Shown here in pieces: positions 24,430 to 35,362 of a stretch of DNA of 64,000 bases; within the stretch, counting starts at the first letter, position 1, and each line of letters begins with the position of its first letter. The notes under the pieces are model-generated. The model was not told where the DNA came from, searched no databases, and saw nothing but the letters and a program-made list of their open reading frames with translations. The position numbers and the translations under genes are program-made. This DNA is from Epiperipatus broadwayi (taxonomy: Eukaryota > Onychophora > Udeonychophora > Euonychophora > Peripatidae), in contig JAQFVV010012394.1 in assembly GCA_028023455.1 (NCBI GenBank), positions 18,802,353 through 18,866,352 of the forward strand, written 5' to 3'.

Positions 24430-25830
24430 AATAGTTCAAGTGATGTGGGGCTCATCTTCAGAAATTGACTAATGCAAGCATTGCATTACTTCAAAAGTAA
24501 CCAACCCTGAATGTAAGCACCCAGACCATGTTAAAATGTCTCAGTTAATTGAAATGGGCAGCATGCTAAAGATCGACTAATCCGATCAGGACTAGTGTCA
24601 TAAGAGGTTGGGCAAACCTTGATTCATTTTTCTTTTGAAAAGTAAGCCAAAAATCTGATTAGCTTCACCTGTCAACTGGATACTGCAGGAATTTCATTAC
24701 ATAAAATGTAACCAAACCTTACTTAAGCACTCAACTTTATACAACACCACTACCAACATACACCCTCATTTCTGGCTAAAGAAAAAAAGGAGGCAGTCCT
24801 CGATTAAAACAACTCTTTCAAAAAGTTAACCAAAGCACTCTTTAATTTTTGCCTGTCAACTGGCTGCTGCAGGTATTGCATTACCAAAGTGGTAAACTGA
24901 TCCTGGCACAAGCACCCTCAGTTTTCATCAAAATGCATGATGAATCAATCAGTGTTAATCTGCATTTGACAATAAACATAAAGACAATATTAACAAAATT
25001 TAATAAGGGGTGACTCGACAATTTCCTTTTTTGTAAATAAAAAAAATCAACAAGACTCATTGAACTTCACCTGTCAATAGACTACCACAGATATTGCCTT
25101 ACTTAAGAAAGCAACCAATCCTAAATGTAAACATTGTGGTTGTCTCAACAATGGCCCATTGGTAAAGCCTGTATGACACATGCTGAATGAATAGCCAAAT
25201 ACCTGATCGTGACTACAAAAGGAAGCAAAATATTTGGTGGCCCCTGATTTACCTTCCTATTGAAAGAAGAACTGAGAGTATCTTTGAGATTTGCCTGATA
25301 ACCAGCTACCATAGACATTGCATTGCTTAAAACAACTAACAAATTCTGGTGTAATCACCCAACATTTTGCCACCCCAGTGGATTTTTGAAACTGCAGGTA
25401 TCACATACCTGGCTTTCCCACTACCGAGTTGCTTAGTTGCTATATTAGGTCAGAGATGGAACATAGAGGTGCACAATTTGCAATCCTTCTGGATAGTTTA
25501 GGCAAGACACTCTTTTAAAATTTCACCTGTAAAATGGCTGCCACAGGCATCACATTAATAAAAAAGGAAGTGATCCTGATGTAAGTACCATAAATTTCCT
25601 CTCAATCTACAACAAATGACAGACTTATAGACCCTATTGTGTATTGATGAAACAATTGGTGGGGTCCCTTATCTTCTTTCTGCAGAGAAAAAAGGATGGA
25701 ACTCTTTAAGCTTCACCTGTCTTTTGGCTACTGCAGGTGACATTCTTAGAAAGAGGAACAGTCTACCAACTAAGCACTTAAAATTACACCTAACATCACA
25801 GTTAGCTCCTGTCTATGACTATTTCAAAAT
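24430..25830 (+). repeat. degenerate tandem array, units about 170-230 bp
   Basis: A core such as TTCACCTGTCAACTGGCTGC plus TGCAGGTATTGCATTACTTA recurs at about 24453, 24660, 24828, 25054, 25276, 25507 and 25697. Spacing is irregular, from 168 to 231 bp. G+C is higher than in neighbouring DNA. In the plus frame of several units the core reads SLxFTCQLAxAGIALLKK, for example SLIFACQLAAAGIALPKW near 24830 and SLSFTCLLATAG near 25700, but stops interrupt every unit. It may be a decayed repeat protein or a satellite whose frame resemblance is a by-product. No known family recognised. Confidence 0.75.
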
Positions 25831-26137
25831 AAATTAGGCATTCACCACATTCTCTGATAGGGCACTTGTTCATCACCTATATAATTATCATCTGGTGATA
25901 ATGACTGTTTGCTTTAGATTTAATTAGAAGTTCACTGTACTTGCACATCACTGATATCATTATCATCTGCCGATCACCAGGTTCCTTCAAATAGTGATGC
26001 AGATTGTGCCAAGTGGTTCTATCACATGGCTAAGCCAAAGCCTAAAGGTGGTCTTTCACCTTCCTCCACCATGTTAAGCACTCTTTCAATTTCAGATTTA
26101 TTTTTTTACAATCCAGCAATCATGTTTTCTTTATCTG

Positions 26138-26215
26138 TAATGATCCTTCCACAGGTTCACCTACAGAAATCTTATGACTTCCTTTAAATGATCAAGTCCA
26201 GGCATCTTCTCAGTG
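26138..26215 (-). pseudogene. 18S rRNA 3'-end fragment
   Basis: The plus strand reads TAATGATCCTTCCACAGGTT and then CACCTACAGAAATCTT, TTTAAATGATCAAGT and CATCTTCTCAG. That is the reverse complement of the very conserved 3' terminus of eukaryotic 18S rRNA (ending GGAAGGATCATTA). There are a few substitutions (CGCAGG to CACAGG) and a short deletion in the GTTACGACTT region. The 18S 3' end falls at 26138. Similarity fades after about 26215, and I recognise no 5.8S or 28S sequence beside it, so it is a captured or retroposed fragment and not an rDNA unit. Confidence 0.85.
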
Positions 26216-27674
26216 AAAGCCACAAGCACTCTCACACTTTCACATTTAATGAATAATTTTGTTGGCTTTAGAAAGTAAGCAAATAAATATTCTGCTATTA
26301 TTAAGTCGTGTTTGATGATTATGATCATAAAGACTCATTTCTGTCTCTGAAGGCAAATGTTCAATTGTTCTTTTCAGCCAGACATGATTGATTGACTCAA
26401 GTTAATAGAATACTTAAAACTTATAAAGCTTATCAGATGAACTTTCCAGGCAAAACCTCTAATTTCATTGAGCACTTGCTTTTATATTGTACAGCAAGTA
26501 AATGAAAACTGATGTAGATTTGACCCTTATTTCATTCAATTACAATTTGTACATAAAATTTTTATCATGTTGGCACAGCAAACAATTGTATCCAGATGAT
26601 AAAGCTCTCCGCTGCATGGCAATTACCAGTCATATTATATTATATTTTGCTTACATAAAACATTTTAAAATAAAATTATGATAAAAGATAAATATACAAC
26701 TATTTATAAGATTTACTTTTTTAAATTGACTGTTCTTGTATTACATAAGATTTTCTATTATTCTTATGGCTTTTATACTAAATGTATTTTTAAACTCTAA
26801 ATATTATTTTATTCTAGCTAGACATAAAAACCGAGACATACATGCACATATAAATTTTATATGTAGGTGAAGTTCGTTCACAAATGATTTTAAGTCGGAT
26901 ATAAATCACTGAATTTATGATTATGTTTTCATTACTAATATGCTAAAATTAATTGCATTACGGTGAAACTTTTAAGTTTATTAATTAGTAGGCTTTTTTT
27001 TATCTATTCTATCTTTTAGACTTAGCGCTTTCAGAGCCCTTGCAGCTCCATATTATGTTTTGATCGATTTCTTCATTTCAATAAAGAACATTTAACAATA
27101 AATGTTTCTCAATGTAATGTAGGTTTGATAACTTAATTTTGTTAATGAATGGTTTTTCTAAATTTGAATTTTAACTATGATTTTAAAATTTTAACATCTT
27201 TTTAGACATGTTTCAAACTATGTTTGCCATCTTGGATATTCTTTAGTAATTCTTAAAAAAATAATTAAGCTGATTAGTTTTATATTGGACTGATGGGGAT
27301 ACTATCACAATATATATAGTAGGTATGCAAGTTTATTCTGCTTCTACTTCAATCCTTAGTCAAAACATATACATTTATGTAGGCATATATTTTGTAACTG
27401 TAAGATTCAGTGTCATCAAGTGTTAACTTGTGTTAAAATTTCTGACATAGTCTTGAACTACCACAAAGTTTTCAATATTTTGCTAGTTTTAACTGCTTAT
27501 ATCATTTTAAAATGTCTTATAAGAATACATTATCTAACAAAGAGTATAAGCATAAGATAACATATGAAAAACTACAGATTATTCACAGCTGCAAAACATG
27601 ACCAAGAAGTCACATTTTATTATAAAATTTTATATGAACATTTTAAAAATTCTGTATGTATGCAATATTATATG
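26216..27674. other. AT-rich DNA, no gene recognised
   Basis: Apart from the rRNA fragment at its left edge, no exon, RNA or repeat was identified. Confidence 0.5.
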
Positions 27675-28683
27675 TGATGCACTGTGGCTTATCCTTGTTT
27701 GGAAGTCAGGAATCTCTCAACCACAATATCCAGAGAAACTTGTTAGCCACCATGGCTTTCCATTCACCACCCTTAGTTTTTGCATATTCTTAACTATCCT
27801 GCTTCATCCATTTCCACAATATAATCTTTGTAAACTCTATGACCTTTATATGTAAATCCCCCTTATCTTTCCCCAAACCCAGTATAAAAACCCAAAACCC
27901 ATTCTGTATACTCATTTTGTTTATACTTATTCTCCCACAGCTTTATTATTTGTAGTCTTCTGCTTATAAGCATTTACATTCAATTAATGAATGCCTAATA
28001 TTTTTGCTGCCTTCCTTACATAACTTATAAACTAACTCATCCATATTTTTCCATTTATGTGTATATTTCCTTGAGCTAAAAATCCTGTTCAAGTCTTAAA
28101 TAGTAAACTAATTTCCTTGCTATTATCATAAATTAACTCACAACTAATATTCTGTTTACTTCTATATATATTTAAACTCTTTTTACTCTCCATACTAGTT
28201 CTCCATCACTCTAATTCCCTATTTTTTGTTAATGCATCTGTTCTTCTATCCCATTTTTTCCCCACTACAACACTCAGCAATTCTTCTAACACAATCACCT
28301 CACCTTTTGTCTAAGTATACTGAAATAAATTCTTTATCCAAATCTTCTGCATACCATACTACCTTTCTCATTCATCTTGTTGCATATACTTTACTCAAAA
28401 CCCAATTTGTATTATCATCTTATTATTCATAAATTGCAATCTACCAAATATTTTCATTTTGTCTTTTGCACCTCTCATATAAAAACTTGCCCATCCCATT
28501 TCTTCTTGAATTGCCTTCTTTGCCATCCACACATTTTGCATCTAATGCATATCTTTCATATTTCTCATTGTACTTTTTCTAAGTAACCTAACAGCCCTTT
28601 GCTAGCACATAACACACTGTTACCATATGCTAACCCTGCTACTTCCACTCCCTTCCATATAATTTTAGCTACATCATATTTTA
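27675..28683 (-). pseudogene. LINE family B 3' end, copy 1 (longest)
   Basis: Minus-strand patched frames show a LINE ORF2 C-terminal region. From the upstream end come KYDVAKIIWKG, LAYGNSVLCASKG, LGYLEKVQ followed by a segment resembling GRYALGA, then MGWASF-like residues. After these come DLDKEFISVYLDKR and CVRRIAECC. Near 28020-27977 there is a terminal zinc-finger-like block LCKEGSKNIRHSLIEC, whose first cysteine is Tyr here. The order matches the tail of a widespread LINE group in invertebrates. Stops and frameshifts abound. Two more copies follow directly (28709 and 29186), all minus. Confidence 0.75.
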
Positions 28684-28708
28684 TTTATATCTAATGAGAT
28701 GGATATGA

Positions 28709-29165
28709 GATGTACTGTGGATTTTCCTTTTTCAGAGTCAAGAATCTCTCAGCTGCCATGCCCCGGGAAACCTGCTAGCCCCTTTATCTTCCCTTTCCAT
28801 TCCCCACCCTAAGTTTTTCCCACATTCTCTATCCTGTTCCATCCTAATTTCTATAACATAATATTTGTCAACTTTATGGCCTTTATATCTAAATCCCTCC
28901 TATTTTTTCCTAAACCCAGCATAAAAACCAAAAAAACCACCTACTATATAATCATTTTGTTTATATTTATTTCCCCACAATTCCATTATTTGTGCAATTT
29001 CTACTTGCAAACATTTACATTCAGTTAACATGCCTAATATTTTCTATTTCTTCCTTACACAACTAGCAGACTAAATCACCCACATTTTTTCATTCATGTG
29101 TATATTCCCTTGTTGCTAAAAATCCTGTTTGAGTCTTTAATAGTAAACTATTTTCATTGCTAAAC
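28709..29165 (-). pseudogene. LINE family B 3' end, copy 2 (short)
   Basis: The plus strand restarts the same sequence as at 27675 (GAGATGTACTGTGGATTTTC), then CAGAATCTCTCAGC- and CCCAGCATAAAAACC-type words in the same order as copy 1. It stops near 29165, so only the last 450 bp or so of the element is present. The terminal zinc-finger-like block is recognisable near 29020 (C-x-LCKEEIENIRH with a stop in place of Lys). A 5'-truncated LINE insertion is the simplest reading. Confidence 0.75.
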
Positions 29166-29185
29166 TGAAATGAGATGATGAGATG

Positions 29186-29995
29186 AGATGCACTATGACT
29201 TCTCTTTTTTTTTTTCAAAGTTAAGATCTCTCAGCTACTATGTCCCAAAGTTAAGATCTCTCAGCTACTATGTCCAGAGAAACTTGTTGACCACTTTACC
29301 TTGCATTTTCTATTCTCCATCCTAAGTTATTCCCATATTCTTCTCTATCCTGTTCCATCCCATTTCCACAACATAATCCTTGTCAACTCCATGGCCTGTA
29401 TATCTAAATCTTCCTTATCTTTCTCTAAACCCAGCATAAAAACCAAGAATCCAGTTTCTGTATAATCATTTTATTTATATTTATTCTCCATTTTGTTTAT
29501 ATTTATTCTCCCACAACTTCATTATTGGTCCCTTTCAGCTTGCAGACATTTACATTCAATTAACAGATGCCTAGTATTTTCTATGCTTTCCTTACATAAC
29601 TTGCAGTCTAAATCACCCATATTTTTCCATTTATGGGTATATTCCCTCGTTACTAAAGATTCTATATAAACCTTAAACAGTAAACTACTTTCCTTGCTAT
29701 TATCATAAATTAACTTGTACCCAATATTGTTTACTTCTATATATATTTATAAACGTTTTACTCTCCATACTAGTTCTCCATCTCCCCATTCTTTATTAAT
29801 GCATCTATTTTTCTAACCCATTCCTTGTCACTATGACATTCAACAGTTCTTCTAACACAATCAACCCATCTTTTGTATAAGTACACTGACATAAATTCTT
29901 TATCCAAAATCTTCTGCATACCATACTACCTTTCTCACCCATCTTGTTAACTGCCCCTTACTCATAACCCAATTAAATACTATTTTGGCTAAAAG
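29186..29995 (-). pseudogene. LINE family B 3' end, copy 3
   Basis: Third copy in the series, again starting GAGATGCACTATGACTTCTC and separated from copy 2 by a short GAGAT-repeat. The zinc-finger-like block is intact on the minus strand at about 29606-29552 and reads CKLCKESIENTRHLLIEC (Cys-x2-Cys-x9-His-x4-Cys), as in C-termini of several LINE ORF2 proteins. The copy also contains a perfect 30-bp tandem duplication (CAAAGTTAAGATCTCTCAGC and following bases) at 29216-29275. Frameshifts elsewhere make it non-functional. Confidence 0.75.
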
Positions 29996-30189
29996 TCTTT
30001 TCAAAACCCTCTCATAGAGAAAGAGAAGATGTTATTGATTTTGCGAAGAAATAATGTAAAGCTTTGAGCATCTTTTTATCTTAACTTTACCTACAACTAA
30101 CAATAGTTAGATGCCTATAAACCAACTGACATGATAATTTTAGTTAGTTATAAATACCTACTTGAAAGAAAACTCCAAAACATGAACAT

Positions 30190-30241
30190 TGACTCTAAGT
30201 TACACTACTATATGGAGAGTTTTGCCTCTGTGTGATTCTAA
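30190..30241 (+). mobile_element. 34-bp truncated stub of element F1
   Basis: CACTACTATATGGAGAGTTT followed by TGCCTCTGTG matches the 3' end of F1 (compare CACTACTGTATGGAGAGTTT at 62714). The flanks TGACTCTAA (30190-30198) and TGATTCTAA (30233-30241) match at 8 of 9 positions and may be the target duplication. This is a second severely truncated copy that keeps the same end. Confidence 0.6.
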
Positions 30242-30416
30242 TTTTTATTAATTATAACTTTCAGTGCAGGGCAAGAGATTCTTCTATAGTTCCTCACTGA
30301 GAAAGCATTATTTATTGATACAACCAGTAAAGTTTTGAGATCTTTTTAATTTCATCTACTGCTAATAATTACTGAGGTATCCATATAACAAACAACCAAT
30401 GTGAGATGATTTACTT

Positions 30417-31195
30417 GTTGATTACAAATAGTATTTAATTTATAAAGCACAAACAGTATTTGAAATTAAACAGAGAGACTGCAAACCTCTCATGCTTATT
30501 ATCCAATCAGGTGTTATTAATAGCAATCAAATCGTAAATACAAGACAGAGAATTTAACAAGAAGAGGGAGTCCACCCTCCTATTTCCTTGTCTTCCTACA
30601 TATCCAAGCCAGTCTGAAGTACTTAGATTTGAAAGTGTGAATCTTCAAACATATTTACATTTAATTCACTGAGTTTAAATTACAAACATACAGCATGAAA
30701 TCCTACGATTTACTATGCAGTAGTTTTTAGATGTTATAACTTGCAGTAACATATGTAAATAATATTTAATTTATAAAGTGCAAACATATTTGAAATTAAA
30801 CAGAGAGACTGCAATCCTCTCATGCTTATTAGCCAAGCAGGTGTTATTAATAGCGATCAAATCGTAAATACAAGACAGAGAATTTAACAAGAAGAAGGCA
30901 TCCACCCTCCTCTTTATTTGTCTTTCTATATATCCAAATCAGTCTGAAATATAACATCTAAAAACTACTGCATAGTAAATCATAGGATTTCATGCTGTAT
31001 GTTTGTAATTTAAACTCAGTGAATTAAATACGAATATGTTTGAAGATTCACACTTTCAAATCTAAGTACTTCAGACTGGCTTGGACAGAAATACAAGTAA
31101 AGAGGAAAGTGGATGCCCTCTTCTTATTAAATTCTCTGTCTTGTATTTATGATTTGATTGCTATTAATAACACCTGATTGGTTGATTACAAATAG
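30417..31195 (+). mobile_element. compound palindromic retroposed element, family F5
   Basis: Perfect 15-bp direct repeats GTTGATTACAAATAG (30417-30431 and 31181-31195) enclose 749 bp. From the left come a leader of about 70 nt (TATTTAATTTATAAAGCACA...), an arm starting TCCAATCAGGTGTTATTAAT (30511), a second direct copy of leader plus arm start (30765-30950), then the inverted arm ending GCTATTAATAACACCTGATT. So the element is leader-arm, leader-arm(partial), inverted arm. Partial tandem plus inverted arms within one target duplication imply template switching or copying of a multimeric template during one insertion. It encodes no protein. Confidence 0.85.
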
Positions 31196-32590
31196 CTATC
31201 TGAAAAAATATTAAAACCTGAAAATGTTTTCTAATTTTTACCCAATCTACGTTCAAAAGTACAGCATAGGTATTAAGGCAGATAACACTGTACTTTAATG
31301 GTCATCCATTATTCTCAACTAAAGAGTAATAATACCAGGACATTGTCATGAAAGTGTTATACTCAAGAAGTTTTGAATCCAAAGTTTACTCAACTTTTTA
31401 ACTTCATTTGATGTAGTTTCATTTAAGATTTTTAAAAGTATATATTATATAAGGTAACATCTTGAATAAAAATAATTGAATGGTTTTACTGCTTCGAAGT
31501 TTATATGAAATTGAGCATCGGAAGTGACAAAGCAAAGCCGACGGACATTGAAATCGAATATCTGTGATTCCCTCAACCATGCCGGGAAGGGCATATATCT
31601 TAATGATGTAAGAGTTTATAAGTTTGTGATATAATTTTATAACCAAGATGCTGGACTGAGGTGATGAATGACAGTTGATGAATATAAAGTGTTAATATTC
31701 GAGCATAGTATTCTATGAATCTACCATCATGTGAGAAATTAACGCGCACACCCTTATACATAGAGAGAGAGACTATTCATTTTAACTTTATATTCTACCA
31801 TCAATCCCTTATGTATTACATTATATACGTGCAGGTGTGTGTAAGCCTGTACAGTGTAGTAATTTACTCATACAAGTATGTCAAATATTGACAATTATTC
31901 CTCACGTAAAAAAAGCCTTTGCCACTTTTAAAATTTCCAAAACTGGAAATTTATGAAATCAAGCAAACATATGTACAGAATTCAGCGAAACACGCTTATA
32001 CTTGTTTTGTAATTTACCTGTTTGACGTAAATCAATATATTTTGTAAAAAATTGAAATATAAATCGTATAAGTTTTTTTTAAAAAAAATTAAAAATGTAT
32101 GTTATGTTTGTACTTAATGGGAAATGTATTTTTTTGAAATGGACGTAACATCTGTTCATTAGTTGAATTAGATTTAATTAACAATATAAAAAAATAAATA
32201 CATGCTTTTACTACAGTTAGTAATTATTTTATATAAATGAAATCGATCACTTGATTTAAAATTAAATATTTGATTATGTAATTTCATTTAAAATAAAATC
32301 ATTTTAGTTTTAGAGATTGTATTGTTTTATATATATAAAGTATTTATAGTTTTCTAAAATTTAAGTGATCACAATTTGACATTAACTTTTTTTTAAATTT
32401 TTTTTTTTACTTTATTCTATATTATGTTTCTTAAAATATCACATGCTCTACTAAGAAGCTATTTGTAAAATTATGCTTGACGATATTTACCATTGCAATA
32501 GATTGGGAAAGATGTGCATTAAAACAAGACAGCTAGATATGTCAATATATCTATATAAAAGAAAAACAGTACAGAGTCTTCAGATTCCTT
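31196..32590. other. AT-rich DNA with one diverged dispersed repeat
   Basis: The segment 31466-31560 (ATAATTGAATGGTTTTACTG then CTTCGAAGTTTATATGAAAT) is copy 2 of the dispersed repeat also seen near 1470 and 39915. No coding or RNA feature was recognised elsewhere in this stretch. Confidence 0.45.
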
Positions 32591-32870
32591 AACAAAGTAT
32601 GGAGCAAAGTATATAGGGAATAACAAGAAGAAATCGAAAAAATACATGGGACAGAACAAACAGATAACACTGACATGATTGAAAGAATTAAAAGACTGAA
32701 ACGGAGTTGGATTCAACATATGAAGATATGATAATAGCTATATGGATTCCAATAGATTGTAATAAAAGACCTAAAAATAACACACGAGATGAATAGATGA
32801 AATAAGTAAGTTATGGAAAAGAGATACTGCAGATCAGTGAAATTGAACTAAACTTGAAATAATGATTGAA
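32590..32870 (+). pseudogene. LINE ORF2 C-terminal fragment, decayed (family C)
   Basis: Patched plus-strand frames read ITRRNRKNTWDRTN near 32605, MIERIKRLKRSWIQHM near 32677, then WIPIDCNKRPKNNTR and DEISKLWKRDTADQWN-like residues to about 32860. This follows the LINE tail order (R-x-R-N, IKRLK-RW-GH, W-P-x-x-x-KR-x-R-P, DEI-x-x-W). Its IKRLK segment resembles the minus-strand fragment at 4495-4752, so both probably come from one family. Stops and frame changes in every block show that it is long dead. Confidence 0.6.
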
Positions 32871-33180
32871 AATAATATAATATGAAATGGTTCACAAGAT
32901 CTAGACAACTAAACAATAAGTGAGAAATTGGTCAAATTTAGGAAGTAAATACAAAAATGAATTAATTAAAAATGAATTAATTAAAAGGACTGATAAGGAT
33001 CAAGTGAAAGCAGAACAAAGGAGAAAAAGAAAGCGAAGCCGGGTAATTTAAGAATACAGAATATTTCCAGCTTGCTGTGTGACTGGAGTGGGAATATTTA
33101 TACGGAGAAAGGGATATACAAACAATGGAGGTATAACCCAGAACTAGTGGAGTCTGAAGGTTCCAAGATCCGTATAGGGA

Positions 33181-33360
33181 GCATTAGTGGTAAGAAAACA
33201 GCGTGGGAATTGTATAATGTTATTGGCTGACCGCACAGTATGACTTGCAGATATAACATTGGCACAGTTGTAAGAGGATTAGTGGCAAGAAAACAGCGTG
33301 GGAATTGAACCTTAGCGAATGTTATTGGATAGCCGCACAGTCGTAAGTGCGGATATAACA
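33181..33360 (+). mobile_element. two tandem 5'-truncated LTR ends
   Basis: The 3' part of the LTR defined at 33620-34276 (GCATTAGTGG-AAGAAAACAGC...GTGCGGATATAACA) occurs twice here, at 33181-33258 and 33276-33360. The first is followed by TTGGCACAGTTG, a diverged primer binding site. The second is followed by TTGGCGCAGTCG, an intact one. The upstream two thirds of the LTR are missing in both. Confidence 0.75.
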
Positions 33361-34276
33361 TTGGCGCAGTCGCATTTGGAACCTGGGAGTAGCGAATACG
33401 TTGAACTACAAGTTTAGCCGTAGAGAGAGAAACCGGGTGAAAATGTCAATACCAATTAGTAACATTAACAATGGAAGTGAAAAGTTTGGAAATAAAACAC
33501 TCACCATTGAAGGTTACTGGTGAAAAAGTTTCGGCAGCAGAGTTAAATCGTACATTTCTTAGTGAAATTACAGAAAAGTAGGAATAGCAACAAGGGTTTT
33601 TCTGGAGTGGAGGGAGGTCTGTAGTGTTTTGTAAAATGGCAGACATGTTTATTCGTAAGGCTGTTTTTAGATCGTGCTCTGATAGCTGAGGAATTTAATT
33701 AGTGCATTGATGTAATGGTGATCGACAATTCCTAGAAATATTTGCTAATTACAAATGTTTCTAGATAAGAGATGTTACCTTATTGGTCAATGCATTGATT
33801 GATCGTTGCAGTTGTCAAAGAGCGATAAGAAGACTGGGTAACATAGAGAGCAGTCAAGCAGTATTGAGTAGGCAGTATTTGAGTACGTCTGTTTAACACC
33901 AGCAGAGATATCTCGCGTTAGTGCTTGTGGTTAATGACCAGTGCCCAGTGGAAATGTAGTTCACGGGTATAGCTGAAGGAGACTGCAGCAGAGATATTCA
34001 TAGCATTCATTGGAGAGCATTCGTAGCAGACCAATTCGTTGGAGAGCATTCGTTGCAGACCAATCCATTGGAGAGCACGTTGCAGACCAATTTGTTGGAG
34101 CCTCCACTTGCAGACCCTTCATTTGGAGAGCACCCAGTGCAGAGAATACAGAGTATATTCAGAGCATTCATTGCAGACCATTCGTTGGAGAGCATTAGTG
34201 GCAAGAAAACAGCATGGGAATTGAACATTAGCGAACGTTATTGGATAGCCGCACTGTCGTAAGTGCGGATATAACA
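33361..34276 (+). mobile_element. miniature LTR retrotransposon (TRIM-like)
   Basis: A primer binding site TGGCGCAGTCG (33362-33372) directly follows an LTR end and matches the 3' acceptor of a serine-type tRNA. An internal region of only 259 bp (33361-33619) holds a 26-codon frame from ATG at 33443. It ends in a purine tract GGAGTGGAGGGAGG (33604-33617) just before the LTR. The LTR runs from TGTAGTG (33620) to ATAACA (34276), 657 bp with TG...CA termini. There is no gag, protease or reverse transcriptase, so mobility would depend on a partner element. The 5' LTR is truncated, so a target duplication cannot be checked; the base group after the 3' LTR is GTAAC. Confidence 0.8.
34012..34199 (+). 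repeat. 27-29 bp minisatellite inside the LTR
   Basis: Units of GGAGAGCATTCGTTGCAGAC plus CAATTCGTT start at 34012, 34041, 34070, 34097, 34125 and 34187, at spacings of 29, 29, 27 and 28 bp followed by a diverged stretch. It lies in the downstream half of the LTR, possibly in the transcribed leader. The small open frames in this area are shadows of the array. Confidence 0.85.
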
Positions 34277-35170
34277 GTAACTATCACAGATTTCTAAAGA
34301 AATTCATTTAGCAAAAATAAATTATAATGAATCTCAAAATCAATTTTAATAAAAAAACCAAAATCAGAATCATTTGGAGAATGTTAATCGCAGATATTAA
34401 TCAACAAAGAAATAATGAATAATGGAGACAATACTACAATATGATTGTAATTGCTTACAATTTAATTTATAAATGCAAAATTTTTTGGTTACTCATTTGA
34501 TAAAATCCTCTTTCAATAGATTCATTAATATTTATTATCAATCATTTACTTAGAGATCATTGCACCATTTTAAGCTTAAATATAAACTTTAAACTTAATT
34601 AAAGATTAATATATCTATTCTCATTAAACACAACTCAATCCTTTTTTTTCCATGTGTACTATCATAGATACACTTAAAATTTCTATTACACCACACACTT
34701 TAAATACATGAATAAGGACACCCTAAAAGGATAAATTATCCACAAGATGCATTTCTAATTAAATTGGTATTCATCAGTTATTCCAGGTCACAATCTCTCC
34801 CATGACTTCAGATTGTTCGGTATTTATCAATGTCACATTACTACAACTTAATCGTATCAATATTATTGCACTCATATGTTTGATAATAATCTCTTTAGAT
34901 AAAAGTCATTAGTGATCGTTATTAATCGTTTGTTAGGCTAGAAATCATTATATCATTTTTGACCCAAAAAAAAAAGGAATGGATTTATTAATTTTTAATT
35001 AAATTTAATTAAAAATTTACAAGTTCTTATTAAAGACAATCGTATAATATCATCATGTGCAATACCTTAAATAAAATGTCTATTTTATTACACATACTTT
35101 AAACATATAAATAAAAAATCTGAAAAAGATCATTAGATATTTTTACTTGGTACTAGAGTTCTAAATCTGA
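34277..35170. other. AT-rich DNA, no gene recognised
   Basis: AT-rich with faint internal duplication: words around ATTACAC-ACTTTAAA-ATA recur near 34690 and 35090. No coding or RNA feature. Confidence 0.45.
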
Positions 35171-35171
35171 A

Positions 35172-35362
35172 GAAAGATCCGTGTACATGTGTATTTTTGC
35201 CGAAAAAGTTTTTTCTTATGATGAAAGATCCATGTACATGTGTTTTTTTTTGCCAAAGAAAGATCGTGTACACGTGTTTTTTCAACGAAGAAAGATCTGT
35301 GTACACGTGTTTTTTTGCTGAAGAAAGATCTATGTACACGTGTTTTTTGGCCAAGAAAGATC
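35172..35362. repeat. minisatellite with E-box-like core
   Basis: Six units begin with GAAAGATC at 35172, 35223, 35258, 35290, 35323 and 35355, mostly 32-35 bp apart (the first spacing is 51). The inner units contain GTGTACACGTGTTTTTT, that is, a CACGTG palindrome. Open frames on both strands here are by-products of the array. Confidence 0.9.

Noticed and set aside
33098-33646. Minus-strand frames of 66-87 codons
   Set aside because: They lie antisense to the LTR and internal region of the retrotransposon and follow its repeats; they are shadows.
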